Part shown: positions 1 through 9,068 of the stretch, in pieces
How the letters are laid out: each line of letters begins with the position of its first letter
Position numbering within the stretch: position 1 is the stretch's first letter
DNA from: Pseudogemmobacter humi
GTDB taxonomy: Bacteria; Pseudomonadota; Alphaproteobacteria; Rhodobacterales; Rhodobacteraceae
Direction of reading: 5' to 3'
Assembly: GCF_900609055.1 (NCBI RefSeq)
Contig: NZ_UXAW01000090.1
Coordinates: forward strand, 62,001 to 126,000
DNA length: 64,000 nt
Program-made: the position numbers and the translations under genes
Notes under the pieces: generated by a model
Database searches by the model: none
What the model was told of the DNA's origin: nothing
What the model saw: the letters and a program-made list of their open reading frames with translations, nothing else

Positions 1-798
1 GCTCTGGTCGCGCCGCCCTGCGCGCTTCTGTCGTGCTTTCTGGTGCTGAAGGGCCAGGCGCTGATGGGCGATGCGGTCAGCCATGCGGTGCTGCCGGGCA
101 TCGTTCTGGCCTATGTCGGGGGCTTTCCGCTGATCCTCGGCGCCTTCGGCGCGGGGATGTTCACCGCCATCGCCACCGGCTGGCTGGCCCAGAACAGCCG
201 GGTGAAACAGGATACGGTGATGGGCGTGGTGTTCTCCGGCATGTTCGGGCTGGGGATCGTGCTCTACACCTCGATCGAGAGCGACGCCCATCTCGACCAT
301 ATCCTGTTTGGCAACATGCTGCGGATCTCGGGCGCGGATCTGTGGAACGCCGGGCTGATCTCGGCCTTCGTCAGCGCGGCGCTGATCCTGAAATGGAAGG
401 ATCTGATGCTGCATGCCTTCGATCCGGCCCAGGCGAAAGCCTCGGGGCTGCGGGTCGGGCTGCTGCATTACGGGCTGCTGACGCTTTTGTCGCTGACCAT
501 CGTCGCCACGCTGTCGGCGACCGGGCTGATCCTTGCCGTGGGGCTGCTGATCGCCCCCGGAGCCATCGCCTTCCTCATGGTGCGCCGGTTCGGGGCGATG
601 CTGGTGGTCGCGACCCTCGCCTGTCTGAGCGCGATGATCCTCGGCGTCTGGCTCAGCTTCTGGCTGGATTCCTCGCCCGCGGCGACGATCATCCTCGTGC
701 TGACGGCGATGTTCCTGATCGCCTTCCTGCGCCGCAGCCTTCAGATCCGGGCACAGAGCCGTCGGGAAGACCGGTCCGGGGCCGCTGCGCCGCGCTGA
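1..798 (+). CDS. sitD: Mn/Fe-type ABC transporter permease (SitD/YfeD-like), 5' end cut off by the window
   Basis: Inner-membrane permease of the ABC-3 (metal-type) family, expected to pass Mn2+ or Fe2+ delivered by a periplasmic binding protein. The frame is open from base 1, so the true start lies outside the window; about 265 residues are visible. They consist almost wholly of hydrophobic helices. The family hallmarks are the stretch LMGDAVSHAVLPG near the visible N-terminus, then DTVMGVVFSGMFGLG and HLDHILFGNM, which read like the YfeD/SitD subgroup. A short charged tail ends the protein. Partner genes (binding protein, ATPase, second permease) would be upstream and are not visible. Zinc transport by a ZnuB-like protein is the alternative; the metal cannot be decided from sequence alone. 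Confidence 0.8.
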   Translation, partial: ALVAPPCALLSCFLVLKGQALMGDAVSHAVLPGIVLAYVGGFPLILGAFGAGMFTAIATGWLAQNSRVKQDTVMGVVFSGMFGLGIVLYTSIESDAHLDHILFGNMLRISGADLWNAGLISAFVSAALILKWKDLMLHAFDPAQAKASGLRVGLLHYGLLTLLSLTIVATLSATGLILAVGLLIAPGAIAFLMVRRFGAMLVVATLACLSAMILGVWLSFWLDSSPAATIILVLTAMFLIAFLRRSLQIRAQSRREDRSGAAAPR

Positions 799-860
799 CG
801 CGCGCCGGCGGCCCCGGACGGAGGCCGGGGGGCAAAGCCCCCCGGACCCCCACCGGCCGC

Positions 861-1106
861 TTACTGCATCCCGAGCGCGGACATATAGACTTCGAGGATC
901 GCATCCTCTTCCTGGCGCTCCTGCGCGTCTTTCTTGCGCAGCGAGACGATCTTGCGGATCGCCTTGGTGTCGAACCCGCGGCCCTTGATCTCGGCGTAGA
1001 TCTCTTTGATCTGATCGCCGATATCCTTCTTCTCGGCCTCGAATTGCTCGATCCGCTCGATGAACTGACGCAGTTCATCGGCGGTGACGTTGAAGGCATC
1101 ATTCAT
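861..1106 (-). CDS. gapR: GapR-family nucleoid-associated protein (DUF2312)
   Basis: Small 81-residue DNA-binding protein of the DUF2312/UPF0335 family, whose Caulobacter member GapR binds overtwisted A+T-rich DNA ahead of replication and transcription. The protein is full length for the family. It has the expected N-terminal coiled coil ([19 protein letters not shown]) followed by the conserved core [19 protein letters not shown]-type segment and a short helix ending in ALGMQ. It is convergent with the ABC permease gene to its left and stands alone. The identification is from family similarity; the role in this organism is inferred. Confidence 0.9.
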   Translation of the reverse strand: MNDAFNVTADELRQFIERIEQFEAEKKDIGDQIKEIYAEIKGRGFDTKAIRKIVSLRKKDAQERQEEDAILEVYMSALGMQ

Positions 1107-1241
1107 CTTCTGCTCTCCGGTTTGCCTCGGGGGCCAGATAACGCGGCCCGGCCCCGGCTTTCAAGACGGAGTTGCGGGGCCGGGCTTGCAAGCGCAATCG
1201 CCACGGGTTAGCCAGCGGGCAAAGCAAAAGGGGGCCGCGCC

Positions 1242-1457
1242 ATGGAAATCCTGATCTGGACCGGAGCCCTGATCTCGCTTCTCGGCCTCGGGGGGCTGGT
1301 GTGGTGCGTGCTGCGCGGGCTGAAGATCCGCCGCTCGGGCGCCGATGAGGCGAGGATGCGCAGCGAACTCCAGCGCCTTTTCGCGGTGAATTTCGCGGCC
1401 CTCGGCGTCTCGGCGCTCGGGCTGGCGCTGGTGGTGGCGGGGATCGCTCTCGGCTGA
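1242..1457 (+). CDS. small two-helix membrane protein of unknown function
   Basis: Predicted 71-residue protein with two hydrophobic segments (about residues 4–24 and 48–70) separated by a basic, polar loop containing IRRSGADEARMRSELQR. It starts at ATG and ends just before the convergent fadJ-like gene. I do not recognise a named family. The arrangement resembles small conserved membrane proteins common in Rhodobacteraceae. Codon use matches the neighbours, which supports it being a real gene rather than a chance frame. Confidence 0.6.
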   Translation: MEILIWTGALISLLGLGGLVWCVLRGLKIRRSGADEARMRSELQRLFAVNFAALGVSALGLALVVAGIALG

Positions 1458-1479
1458 CGCCCGCTTCCGGGCGCCTTTG

Positions 1480-3279
1480 TCAGGCCACCGCGCCGCGGCC
1501 TTTCGAGACCAGCTCGTCCAGCACCGGATGCGGCGTCCAGACATCGCCCTCGGACTGCCAGCGCCGCAGATCGGCGCGCAGCACCATAGGCCCGCGCCTT
1601 GCGGCCTGATACATCGGCCCGCCGCGCCAGCGCGGGAAACCATGGCCCTGGATCAGGATATGGTCGATATCCGAGGGCCGCAGCGCCACCCCCGCCGCGA
1701 GCAGCCGGTAACCCTCGTTCGCCATGGCCGCGAGCCAGCGGTGCCGAACCTCGTCTCCGGTCATCGCCCGCATCGTGCCGCTGACGCCCGTATCGGTCAG
1801 TTCCGGCGGGACTTCGCCGAAATCCTCAAGCGCCCTCGCGATCAGCCGCACCGGCACCCCGCTTTGCGCCATCAGCGCCAGCGCCCGCCGCCCGGCCGCC
1901 GTCACCGCCCGGCCGATCCCGACCGGACCGCCGGTCAGCACCGGCGGCAGGCCCAGATGCCGCAGAAGCCGGATCGCGGTGGCGACCTGCCCCGGCGCGG
2001 CGGCCAGAACCGGCCCCAGTTCCGCGATCCGCCCCGAGGGCGCCAGCAGCAGCCCCGGCCCCGGGCCACCGCCGTAGAAAAGCTGCACGATCCCGGGCCG
2101 GTCGACCAGCCCCGCCGGAACGGGCCCGGCGTGAAGGATCAGCCCCGCCTCGCCAAGCGCTTCCGGCCCCGCGTCGCTTTCGAGCCGCAACAGATCGGCG
2201 TCATATTGTTCGCGGCTCAGCCGGCCCTCGCGCAGACCGGCCTCCATCCGCGCGGTCACCGCCTTCACCTGGGCGGCATGGGCTTGCGGATCGGGCCCGG
2301 CGGACCAGATCACCCGCAGCCCGCGCTCCACCGCCATCAGCGCCAGCGCGGCCTGCTGCGGGATGGATCCGTTCAGCCCCAGCACCGTAACCAGTTCCGC
2401 ATCGGCGCGCAAAATGTCTTCGGGCGGAACCGAGGCCCGGCGCTCGGCCCGTGCGGCGGCGATCAGGCCCTGGCTTTCCTCGCCTGCCGCCAGATCCTCG
2501 TAAGCCACCGCTTCAAGCGCATAGCCGTTCGCGGGCGGCAGGCAGAGCGCGGCCTCGACGCAATCGACGATCCGGGCGGGCGCGGGTAAGGGGTTGCGGG
2601 CCTCGCGCGCGCGGGCCCGGGCGATGGCGGCGGTATAGGCCGCCACATCGGACAGCCCTTCGTTGCGGGCGCTGACCGGGCGCGGCCCCGTCATCGACAG
2701 GGCCAGATCAATGGCAGCCGCGACGACATCCTCGTCAGCAAGGTGATCGGCCAGCCCGATCGCCAGCGCCTCATCCGCGCCGACCGGATGGACGCGCAAC
2801 AGCATCTCAAGCGCCTCCTGCGCGCCGACGAGCCGCGGCAGCCGCTGGCTGGCCCCCGCCTCGGGCGGCAGGCCCAGACCGGCGCCGGGAAAGATGAACC
2901 GTGCCCAGGGCCCGGCCACCCGGGCATGGGCCGCCAGCGCCAGTTCCGCCCCCGGCCCGACCGCGCGGCCCGCGACCGCGGCCACCACCGGCCCGGAATG
3001 GTTTTCGATCAGAAGGCAAAGTTCGGCCAGCGAGGGGCGACCGTCGGCGATGCCGTCGCCCTGATCGATCAGCGTCGCGGCCGAGAACATCCGCCCGGCC
3101 CCGGCGATCACGACGGGGCGCCCGGGCGCCGCATCCGCGATGGCCCCGGCAAGCGCCGCCCGCACCGCGGGGCCGAGCGCATTGAGCGGCGGGTTGTCGA
3201 TCACGAGGAGAAGCACCGCGCCCTCCGGCCCCGCCGCCTCCACCCTGATCCCCGAAGCCGCCCCGATCACCTGCACCAT
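1480..3279 (-). CDS. FadJ/FadB-like enoyl-CoA hydratase/3-hydroxyacyl-CoA dehydrogenase with degenerate active-site motifs
   Basis: A 599-residue protein with the architecture of the fatty-oxidation multifunctional enzyme: N-terminal crotonase fold (about 1–190), Rossmann-like middle (about 290–440) and C-terminal 3-hydroxyacyl-CoA dehydrogenase helices (about 440–599). I chose the ATG at 3279 because a GGGGCAGGG ribosome-binding stretch precedes it; the longer open frame lacks family similarity. The fold-defining parts are clear, for example NPPLNALGPAVR, QRLPRLVGAQEAL and GFPRWRGGPMYQAARR. Residues needed for chemistry look changed. The oxyanion-hole stretch reads FSAATLI instead of FSAGADI. 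The second catalytic Glu position appears to be Gly (FIFPGAGLGL). The glycine-rich NAD motif reads GLNGSIPQ, and the GxHFFNP histidine motif reads VQLFYGGGP. It may be a pseudoenzyme or an enzyme with altered chemistry. Confidence 0.75.
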   Translation of the reverse strand: MVQVIGAASGIRVEAAGPEGAVLLLVIDNPPLNALGPAVRAALAGAIADAAPGRPVVIAGAGRMFSAATLIDQGDGIADGRPSLAELCLLIENHSGPVVAAVAGRAVGPGAELALAAHARVAGPWARFIFPGAGLGLPPEAGASQRLPRLVGAQEALEMLLRVHPVGADEALAIGLADHLADEDVVAAAIDLALSMTGPRPVSARNEGLSDVAAYTAAIARARAREARNPLPAPARIVDCVEAALCLPPANGYALEAVAYEDLAAGEESQGLIAAARAERRASVPPEDILRADAELVTVLGLNGSIPQQAALALMAVERGLRVIWSAGPDPQAHAAQVKAVTARMEAGLREGRLSREQYDADLLRLESDAGPEALGEAGLILHAGPVPAGLVDRPGIVQLFYGGGPGPGLLLAPSGRIAELGPVLAAAPGQVATAIRLLRHLGLPPVLTGGPVGIGRAVTAAGRRALALMAQSGVPVRLIARALEDFGEVPPELTDTGVSGTMRAMTGDEVRHRWLAAMANEGYRLLAAGVALRPSDIDHILIQGHGFPRWRGGPMYQAARRGPMVLRADLRRWQSEGDVWTPHPVLDELVSKGRGAVA

Positions 3280-3403
3280 CACCCTGCCCCAACCCGTCCG
3301 GCCATTTCCTGGCCGAGTTAACAGGAGAAAACCTCCCTCTGACAAGCCATTCGCCGGAAAAGCCGGAAACAACGGGCATGGGAAGCGACGGCCCGAACGG
3401 CTT

Positions 3404-3457
3404 ATCGGCCCTTACGGGCCTCTTCGCCTGCGATGACGCCTGTAAGGGCGGAAGAGC
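3404..3457. repeat. 54-bp REP-like palindromic repeat, copy 1
   Basis: Nearly identical to a second copy at 54349–54402. Each has an inverted pair, here CCCTTACGGGC (3409–3419) and GCCTGTAAGGG (3438–3448), which would fold into a stem with an 18-nt loop, followed by GGAAGAGC. It sits in the otherwise gene-free 390-bp space between the fadJ-like gene and a small unknown gene. I see nothing else in 3280–3668. Confidence 0.75.
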
Positions 3458-3668
3458 GCACGGACGAGCCGTCCCCGCCGCGGATTGCCTCCCGCCTCCC
3501 GTAGCAGACATCCCCGCCACCGGGGCACCTTTTCCATTTGTCCAGGCCGCGGCGGTGCCAGCGAACGCGCAGCGACGAAGTTTCACCCGCTCCGCATCCC
3601 TGCGAGGCCACGGCGACCGTCTTCGCTCAAAGCTCAGACCTGGCCAGCCGCCTGCTGTCGCCGCGTGC

Positions 3669-3899
3669 TCATACGGGCATATTGTCGAAACCGGCCTCGA
3701 CCTCGGCCTCGTGCAACCGGCGCCGTTCGGCCTCTTCCGCGGCACTTTCCGGGCCGGTTTCCGAAACCGGCAACAGCGCCGCCAGCGCCCGCATCTCGGC
3801 CAGCAGAACCGACAGCGCCGCCTTCTGCCCGGTTGCCGCCAGTTCCATCGCTTCCTGTGCCAGTCGTGCCATTTCCCTGAGTTCCTGCTGTGGTGCCAT
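3669..3899 (-). CDS. small hypothetical protein, acidic and helical
   Basis: Predicted 76-residue soluble protein. I place the start at the ATG at 3899 because a purine-rich GAGGGGGAG ribosome-binding site lies immediately upstream; the longer frame adds basic residues without support. The sequence is mostly helical, with an N-terminal amphipathic segment (QQELREMARLAQEAMELA) and a Glu/Ala-rich second half ending in GFDNMPV. There is no recognisable domain. It stands alone between the repeat-bearing spacer and the divergent DUF442 gene. Confidence 0.5.
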   Translation of the reverse strand: MAPQQELREMARLAQEAMELAATGQKAALSVLLAEMRALAALLPVSETGPESAAEEAERRRLHEAEVEAGFDNMPV

Positions 3900-4072
3900 G
3901 GTTCTCCCCCTCTCTGTTTCTGCCGCCCTCCTGCGGTATTTCTTGCATGAAACCCTGTGGCGGTGATTGACCCAGGTCAAGCGCCGCAGACTTTCCCCCC
4001 GGGGCTTTGCGGGGTCTTTTCCCGCCGCTGCCCAAAGGGTAATCTCGCCCGCGAACCAGTCAGGATGAAGCG

Positions 4073-4510
4073 ATGAATATCCGTCCGCTCAGCGAAACCT
4101 ATGCCGTCTCGCCGCAGATCTCGCCCGGGGATCTGCCCGCGATCCGCGATGCCGGTTACACGACGGTGATCGACAATCGCCCCGATGGCGAGATTCCCTC
4201 CGAGGTGCAGACCGAAGCGATGCGCGCCGCGGCCCTCGCGCTCGGGCTGGAATTCGTGACGAATCCGGTGGTGGGCGGCCAGCTCACGATGGCGAATGTC
4301 GAGGCCCAGGGCCGGGCCATCGCCGCCGCGCGCGGCCCGGTGCTGGCCTATTGCGCCAGCGGCAACCGCTCGTCCATCGTCTGGGCCCTGAGCCAGGCGG
4401 GCACGCTGCCGGCGGCAGAGCTGATCGCCCGTGCGGCGCGGCACGGCTACCAGATCGGCCATCTGGAGCCGCAGATCGAAGCCCTCGCCGCGCAGAAATC
4501 CGTCGGCTGA
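4073..4510 (+). CDS. TIGR01244/DUF442 sulfurtransferase–phosphatase-fold protein
   Basis: A 145-residue protein of the family found fused to or beside Blh-type metallo-beta-lactamase-like enzymes of sulfide oxidation. It starts MNIRPLSETYAVSPQISP. It carries the phosphatase-like P-loop CASGNRSS (CX5R type; Cys near residue 101), preceded by LDNRPDGE-like DNRPDGEIPSE. The length is normal for the stand-alone form. Related proteins are often annotated as sulfurtransferases or protein-phosphatase-like; the substrate is not known. Here it is alone, with no rhodanese or persulfide dioxygenase neighbour, so its partner would be elsewhere in the genome. Confidence 0.8.
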   Translation: MNIRPLSETYAVSPQISPGDLPAIRDAGYTTVIDNRPDGEIPSEVQTEAMRAAALALGLEFVTNPVVGGQLTMANVEAQGRAIAAARGPVLAYCASGNRSSIVWALSQAGTLPAAELIARAARHGYQIGHLEPQIEALAAQKSVG

Positions 4511-5279
4511 GCCTGCGCCCGGCTGTTCTACTGCCCGGCGAATCTCAGGGACATGCCCTGCCGCCCAGTGCTCTGTCCGCCCCCGACACGTCTTTCCCGC
4601 TCATGGCCAATGAGCGGGGGCGAGACGCTGCCGCCAAACGCGGGCGGAACCGGCACCGGCTTTCGCCAACCTTCCATAGGGGCTTTGCCCGGGCGGCATG
4701 ATCTCACGCCATCCGTTTTCGCAGTCCGCCGAAACCAGGCGCCGTTTCGGATCCCGGCGCCGGAAAACCGGGCGCCGCCCGGCTTTCGCCTCCGGCCCGG
4801 GCTCTTACACTTACCGCCGGACGGATGAAGACCTTGCAGACCGCCCGGTGCCGGGAAAGATCGCTGCCGGGGCTTTCGCAAGAGCCGGATCTTTTTTCTG
4901 CGCTGCCTTTCAGCGCGGAAACGAGGGCAGGTGAATTTCCCTACGAGCAGATGCGTTGCGGCGAAAACCTGACTTACCCGCCGCACAAACGCGGCGCCAC
5001 TCGTCGCGGGAATTTCATACCCCGCTATCGGGGCCGGTCCCTGCCGGTGACGCAGTTTGGCGTCGCCTGGCCGCGCCAACCGGCCAGAGCCTGCGCGAAA
5101 CCCGGCTGAGCCGCCAGCCCCGGGGCAACGGCATTCTCTTATGCGATGCCTTTCCTCCCATCCCGGCCTGACGTGAGGTCAGCGGGAAATGGCCGGAAAG
5201 GCCCCGGGTTCTCACGCTGCTTCGCCCCTTCTATGCGGTTCTCCTTCTGTCGCGCGGAACCCGCCCGCATGGTTCAGGC
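4511..5279. other. 769-bp stretch with no convincing gene; contains a 9-bp inverted repeat
   Basis: All frames here give Arg/Pro/Gly-rich low-quality translations without recognisable domains, and codon use does not resemble the neighbours. The one clear structure is a perfect inverted repeat, CCCGCTCAT (4596–4604) and ATGAGCGGG (4610–4618), around a five-base loop. It has no T-tract on either side, so I do not call it a terminator. The stretch could be decayed coding sequence or hold an untranslated RNA, but nothing in it proves either. Confidence 0.5.
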
Positions 5280-6278
5280 TCAGCCGGTCGCCCCGAGGAG
5301 GGGTTGCTCCAGGCCTCCCCCCTCTTCGAGGCCAGGCGCGGGAGGCGACGATACCACCGCATGGGAGGCAAATTTCGTCACCGGCGTGGGGGTGGCCGCC
5401 GCGTCCCCGGGCGGCAGCTCCGTCAGCCGCAATGCGCGGTAGCCGCGTTGCTGGCCGAGCCGCGCCAGCGCGAGCGGCAGCCCGTCGACGCCTTCCAGCG
5501 TGATCCGGTCCAGCGCCGCCCCCGCCAGGGTCAGGACCTGGCCCTCGGCCAGATCCAGCACCTCGTGCAGGCTGAGCCGGTGCTGCGCGAGCACCGCGCG
5601 CAACACGCATTGCGCCGGGCCGACCACCGGCGCCAGCGACGGGTTCTGACCCTCGCCCGCGGGCTCCTGCGCCTTCAGGCTGTCGGCGCGGCGGGTGAAA
5701 GTGCTTTCCGGCAGCGCCAGCACCACCTCGCCCGAGCGCGCGCCATCGGCCAGCGAGAGCTGCGCCAGGCTCACCCGCCAGGGCTGATCCTCCAGCAACA
5801 GCCCGAGCGAGCGCGCGTCTTCCAGGAACGAGGCATAGCGGAAGCCCGCGACCGGCGCGGTCTCATCCCGGCCGCGCAGCAGCAGATCGAAATGGCCGAG
5901 CGCGCGGTCGATCACCACCGAGACCATCGCCGCATCGGTGCGGGTCGGGCGGCGGGCGGCGGGCGCGGCCGCACCCACGCGGCCGATGGTCTGCATCTCG
6001 ATCAGCGCCGACATCACCCCGGGCGAAAGCGCGATCATCCCCATCGCCCCCGCAGGCCCGTCGAGCAAGGCGATCAGCGCGCGGTCGGGCAGCAATTCCG
6101 GCAGTTCGGCCAGATCGCGCCGGGACGATGCAAGCGAGGTGATCTCGCTGGCCAGCCCCGCCCCTTCGCGGGTGGCGCGCGCCAGCGCGAGGCGCCAGGC
6201 ATGATCCTCGCCCCCGGGAACGGCTGCCGTATCCTCGGGGGTGATCCGCCGGAGCTTGCGGCGAAGGGTTTCATTCAT
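5280..6278 (-). CDS. orphan FliM/FliN-type (SpoA-domain) protein
   Basis: A 332-residue protein resembling the flagellar switch component FliM. A FliM-like middle domain (about 45–210, including ALIEMQTIGRV) is followed by a C-terminal SpoA/FliN-like domain (about 225–300) with the typical LSLHEVLDLAEGQVLTL and GYRALRLTEL segments. The N-terminal CheY-binding motif of true FliM is not seen; the protein begins MNETLRRKLRRITPED. The Ala/Pro-rich C-terminus is unstructured. No other flagellar or type III secretion gene lies nearby. The gene is last in a minus-strand run behind a symporter-type histidine kinase (93 bp away), so its job may be in that signalling system rather than in a flagellum. 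Confidence 0.75.
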   Translation of the reverse strand: MNETLRRKLRRITPEDTAAVPGGEDHAWRLALARATREGAGLASEITSLASSRRDLAELPELLPDRALIALLDGPAGAMGMIALSPGVMSALIEMQTIGRVGAAAPAARRPTRTDAAMVSVVIDRALGHFDLLLRGRDETAPVAGFRYASFLEDARSLGLLLEDQPWRVSLAQLSLADGARSGEVVLALPESTFTRRADSLKAQEPAGEGQNPSLAPVVGPAQCVLRAVLAQHRLSLHEVLDLAEGQVLTLAGAALDRITLEGVDGLPLALARLGQQRGYRALRLTELPPGDAAATPTPVTKFASHAVVSSPPAPGLEEGGGLEQPLLGATG

Positions 6279-6370
6279 GGCGTTTCGTTCATGGGCCGCG
6301 TCCCACCTGCTGATAATTCCGGTCCCGCGCCGTCCTGATGCGATCCTGGCAGCAGAAGGTTAGCGCCCGG

Positions 6371-9061
6371 TTAAGCGCCGCCGCCTTCTCCGATCCGCAA
6401 CGGCAGCGCCACGCGGAAGGCGGCACCCCCCTGGCCGGGCAGATAGTCGATGGTGCCGCCCAGATTGGTGACGATCTCGCGGCAGATCGCAAGACCGAGG
6501 CCGGCGCCGCTGGCGCGCGCCTCGCCGGGCAGGCGCCAGAATTTCTCGAACACCACCGGCTGCGAGGCCTTGGGAATCCCCTTGCCGTTGTCGGCCACGT
6601 CGATCCTGACCCGGCCGCCGCGCACCCGCACCGCGATGCGGATCGCCGGATGGCTGGAATCGCAGTATTTCCGCGCATTGGCGATCAGGTTGATGAAGAC
6701 CTGGGTCAGCCGGTCGGCATCGGTGCGCATCCAGATCGTCTCGGCGGTGGTGTCGCGGATGAAGGCGATGTCGCGCCCGGGCTTGATCTTCTCGGTGGCG
6801 AGGATGGCGCGCTCGATCATGTCGCGCACGCTGACGAGGCTGACCGAAAGCTGCACCTTGCCGCTTTCCAGCACCGAAAGGTCGAGCAGGTCGTCGAGCA
6901 GCCGGGTCAGCCGCACCGCCTCGTCGCGGATGATGCCGCCCGAGCGCGCCACCGTCGCGGGCGGCAGATCGCCCTCGGCGAGGATCTCGGAAAACGCCCG
7001 GATCGAGGTCATCGGGGTGCGCAACTCATGGCTGACCTGGCTGAGGAAGGCGTCCTTCTGCACCGAGAGCGTGGTCAGCTTGTCGTTCGCCTCGCGCAGA
7101 GCGGTGGCGGTGCGGGCCAGTTCCTCGCGCTGTTCCTCAAGCTGGGCGGAATGTTCCATCAGCTGGGCGCTTTCCCTTGCCACCACCATCAGATCCTCGA
7201 CCGTCACCGTATCGCGGCCCACCAGTTTCGAGATCATCGCATGGGCGGTGGCCGCGCCGATGGAGCCCGCCAGCTTCTCCTCAAGGCTGGCGAGGAAGGC
7301 GGGCGTCGGATCGGGCAGCATCGATTCGCTCTTGCCCTGGGCGCGGGCGGCAGTCTCGAACAGGATCTGCGCATCCTCCTCGCCCATGATGCGCTGCGTC
7401 ATCACCAGAAGCGCCTCGGGTTCCGCCGCGCCCTGCGCCCAGCGTTGCGGGCCGACCGGCCCCTCGAAGACATTCACGAAGGCCGCGCTTTGCAGCCGCT
7501 CGACCGGGCCGGGGAAGGACAGGATCGAGCCGATGCAGAACACCGCGCTGTTCAGAAGCAACGACCAGAACAGGGCATGGACCAGCGGGTCGCTCATGTC
7601 GGTGCCGAACAATGCCTCGGGGCGCAGCCAGGAGATCCCCCATGGCCCTTGCTCCATCACATGGGCCGGGATGAAGGCCCCCGCGCCGAAGGACGGCAGG
7701 AACAGGCAATAGGCCCAGGCGGCAAAGCCGGTGATCAGGCCGAGAAGCGCGCCGGTGCGGGTGGCGCCGCGCCAGAAGATGCCGCCCATCATCGCCGGCA
7801 GGAATTGCGCGACGCCGACGAAAGAGATCAGCCCGATGGCCGCCAGCGCCCCCGAGCCGCCCGAGACCCGGTAATAGCCATAGCCGAGCGCCAGCACGAT
7901 GCCGATGGACAGCCGCCGCGCGTTCAGGACCAGCGAGCGCACGTCCTCCGAGATCGCGCCCGAGCGGCGCAGCCTGAGCCAGGTCGGGATCACGATATGG
8001 TTCGACACCATCGTGGCCAGCGCAATCGCCTCGACGATCACCATCGAGGTGGCCGAGGAAAACCCGCCGAGGAAGGCGAGCATGGCAAGCCCGCCCTGCC
8101 CCTCGGCCAGGGGCAGGGTCAGGACGAACATGTCGGGGTTGGCGCCCTCGGGCAGCCGCTCGATCCCCAGAACCGCAATCGGCACGATGAAGAGGCTCAT
8201 CGCCATCAGATAGGCCGGGAACGCCCAGGAGGCGCGGGCAAGCTGGCCGTCGTCGGAATTCTCGACCACGATGACCTGGAACATCCTCGGCAGGCAGATC
8301 ACCGCGACACCGGCAAGGAAGATCAGCGCGGTCCAGCGCCCGGGCTGAAGCTGCCAGTCGTGCAGGCTGGAGGCGTCGATCCTGGCGATGATGCCGGAAA
8401 CCCCGCCCGAAAGCCCCCAGATCACGAAGACGCCAACGGCGATCAGCGCGACCAGCTTGACCACCGCCTCGACCGCGATGGCGGTGACGATGCCGGTATG
8501 CTGTTCCTTGGCGTCGAGGTTGCGGGTGCCGAAGAGGATGGTGAACAGGGCCAGCCCCGCCGCCACCCAGATCGCGATCTGGCCGCCCGCCGGCCGGGCC
8601 TCGGCCGCGGGGGCGGCGCGGGCGAACACGTCGAAGGCCAGCACCACCGATTGCAGTTGCAGCGCGATATAGGGGGTGACGGCGACGATGGCCATCAGGG
8701 TGACGATCACGCCCAGCGAATTCGACTTGCCGAAACGCGACGAGATCAGATCGGCGATGGAGGTCACCCGCTGCTGGCGGCCGATATGCACCAGTTTGCG
8801 CAGGATCCACCACCAGCCGATGAACACCAGCGTGGGCCCGAGGTAGATCGTCAGGAACTCCAGCCCCGAGCGCGCCGCATAGCCGACCGCGCCGTAGAAG
8901 GTCCAGGCGGTGCAATAGATCGACAGCGAGAGCGTATAGATCAGCGGCGAGCGCAGCCAGCCCGGCCGCCCCGCCCCCGAGCGGCGCTCGACCAGGAAGG
9001 CCACCGCGAACAGAAAGATCACATAGGCGAGGCAGGAGGCGACGAGCAGGTTGAAGGACAT
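6371..9061 (-). CDS. sodium/solute symporter-type sensor histidine kinase (CbrA-like)
   Basis: An 896-residue membrane kinase. The N-terminal half (about 1–480) is a multi-helix SLC5-type sodium:solute symporter domain. A linker and coiled coil (about 640–670, EQREELARTATALREAND) follow. The HisKA dimerisation domain has the phospho-acceptor at His678 in QVSHELRTPMTSI. The HATPase domain shows NLIANARKYC, DNGKGIP and GAGLGLAI. The start at 9061 is chosen because MSFNLLVASCLAYVIF begins the first helix; upstream in-frame sequence overlaps the preceding gene. It probably senses or transports a small solute and signals to the receiver protein encoded two genes upstream. Family relatives such as CbrA govern carbon and nitrogen use; the ligand here is unknown. 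Confidence 0.9.
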   Translation of the reverse strand: MSFNLLVASCLAYVIFLFAVAFLVERRSGAGRPGWLRSPLIYTLSLSIYCTAWTFYGAVGYAARSGLEFLTIYLGPTLVFIGWWWILRKLVHIGRQQRVTSIADLISSRFGKSNSLGVIVTLMAIVAVTPYIALQLQSVVLAFDVFARAAPAAEARPAGGQIAIWVAAGLALFTILFGTRNLDAKEQHTGIVTAIAVEAVVKLVALIAVGVFVIWGLSGGVSGIIARIDASSLHDWQLQPGRWTALIFLAGVAVICLPRMFQVIVVENSDDGQLARASWAFPAYLMAMSLFIVPIAVLGIERLPEGANPDMFVLTLPLAEGQGGLAMLAFLGGFSSATSMVIVEAIALATMVSNHIVIPTWLRLRRSGAISEDVRSLVLNARRLSIGIVLALGYGYYRVSGGSGALAAIGLISFVGVAQFLPAMMGGIFWRGATRTGALLGLITGFAAWAYCLFLPSFGAGAFIPAHVMEQGPWGISWLRPEALFGTDMSDPLVHALFWSLLLNSAVFCIGSILSFPGPVERLQSAAFVNVFEGPVGPQRWAQGAAEPEALLVMTQRIMGEEDAQILFETAARAQGKSESMLPDPTPAFLASLEEKLAGSIGAATAHAMISKLVGRDTVTVEDLMVVARESAQLMEHSAQLEEQREELARTATALREANDKLTTLSVQKDAFLSQVSHELRTPMTSIRAFSEILAEGDLPPATVARSGGIIRDEAVRLTRLLDDLLDLSVLESGKVQLSVSLVSVRDMIERAILATEKIKPGRDIAFIRDTTAETIWMRTDADRLTQVFINLIANARKYCDSSHPAIRIAVRVRGGRVRIDVADNGKGIPKASQPVVFEKFWRLPGEARASGAGLGLAICREIVTNLGGTIDYLPGQGGAAFRVALPLRIGEGGGA

Positions 9062-9068
9062 CGGCCGC

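Noticed and set aside
4596-4618. Hairpin considered as a terminator
   Set aside because: There is no T-tract on either strand and no gene end close by.
4528-5079. A 183-codon minus-strand frame in the gene-free stretch
   Set aside because: Arg/Gly/Pro-rich, no conserved motif, no ribosome-binding site; not distinguishable from chance.
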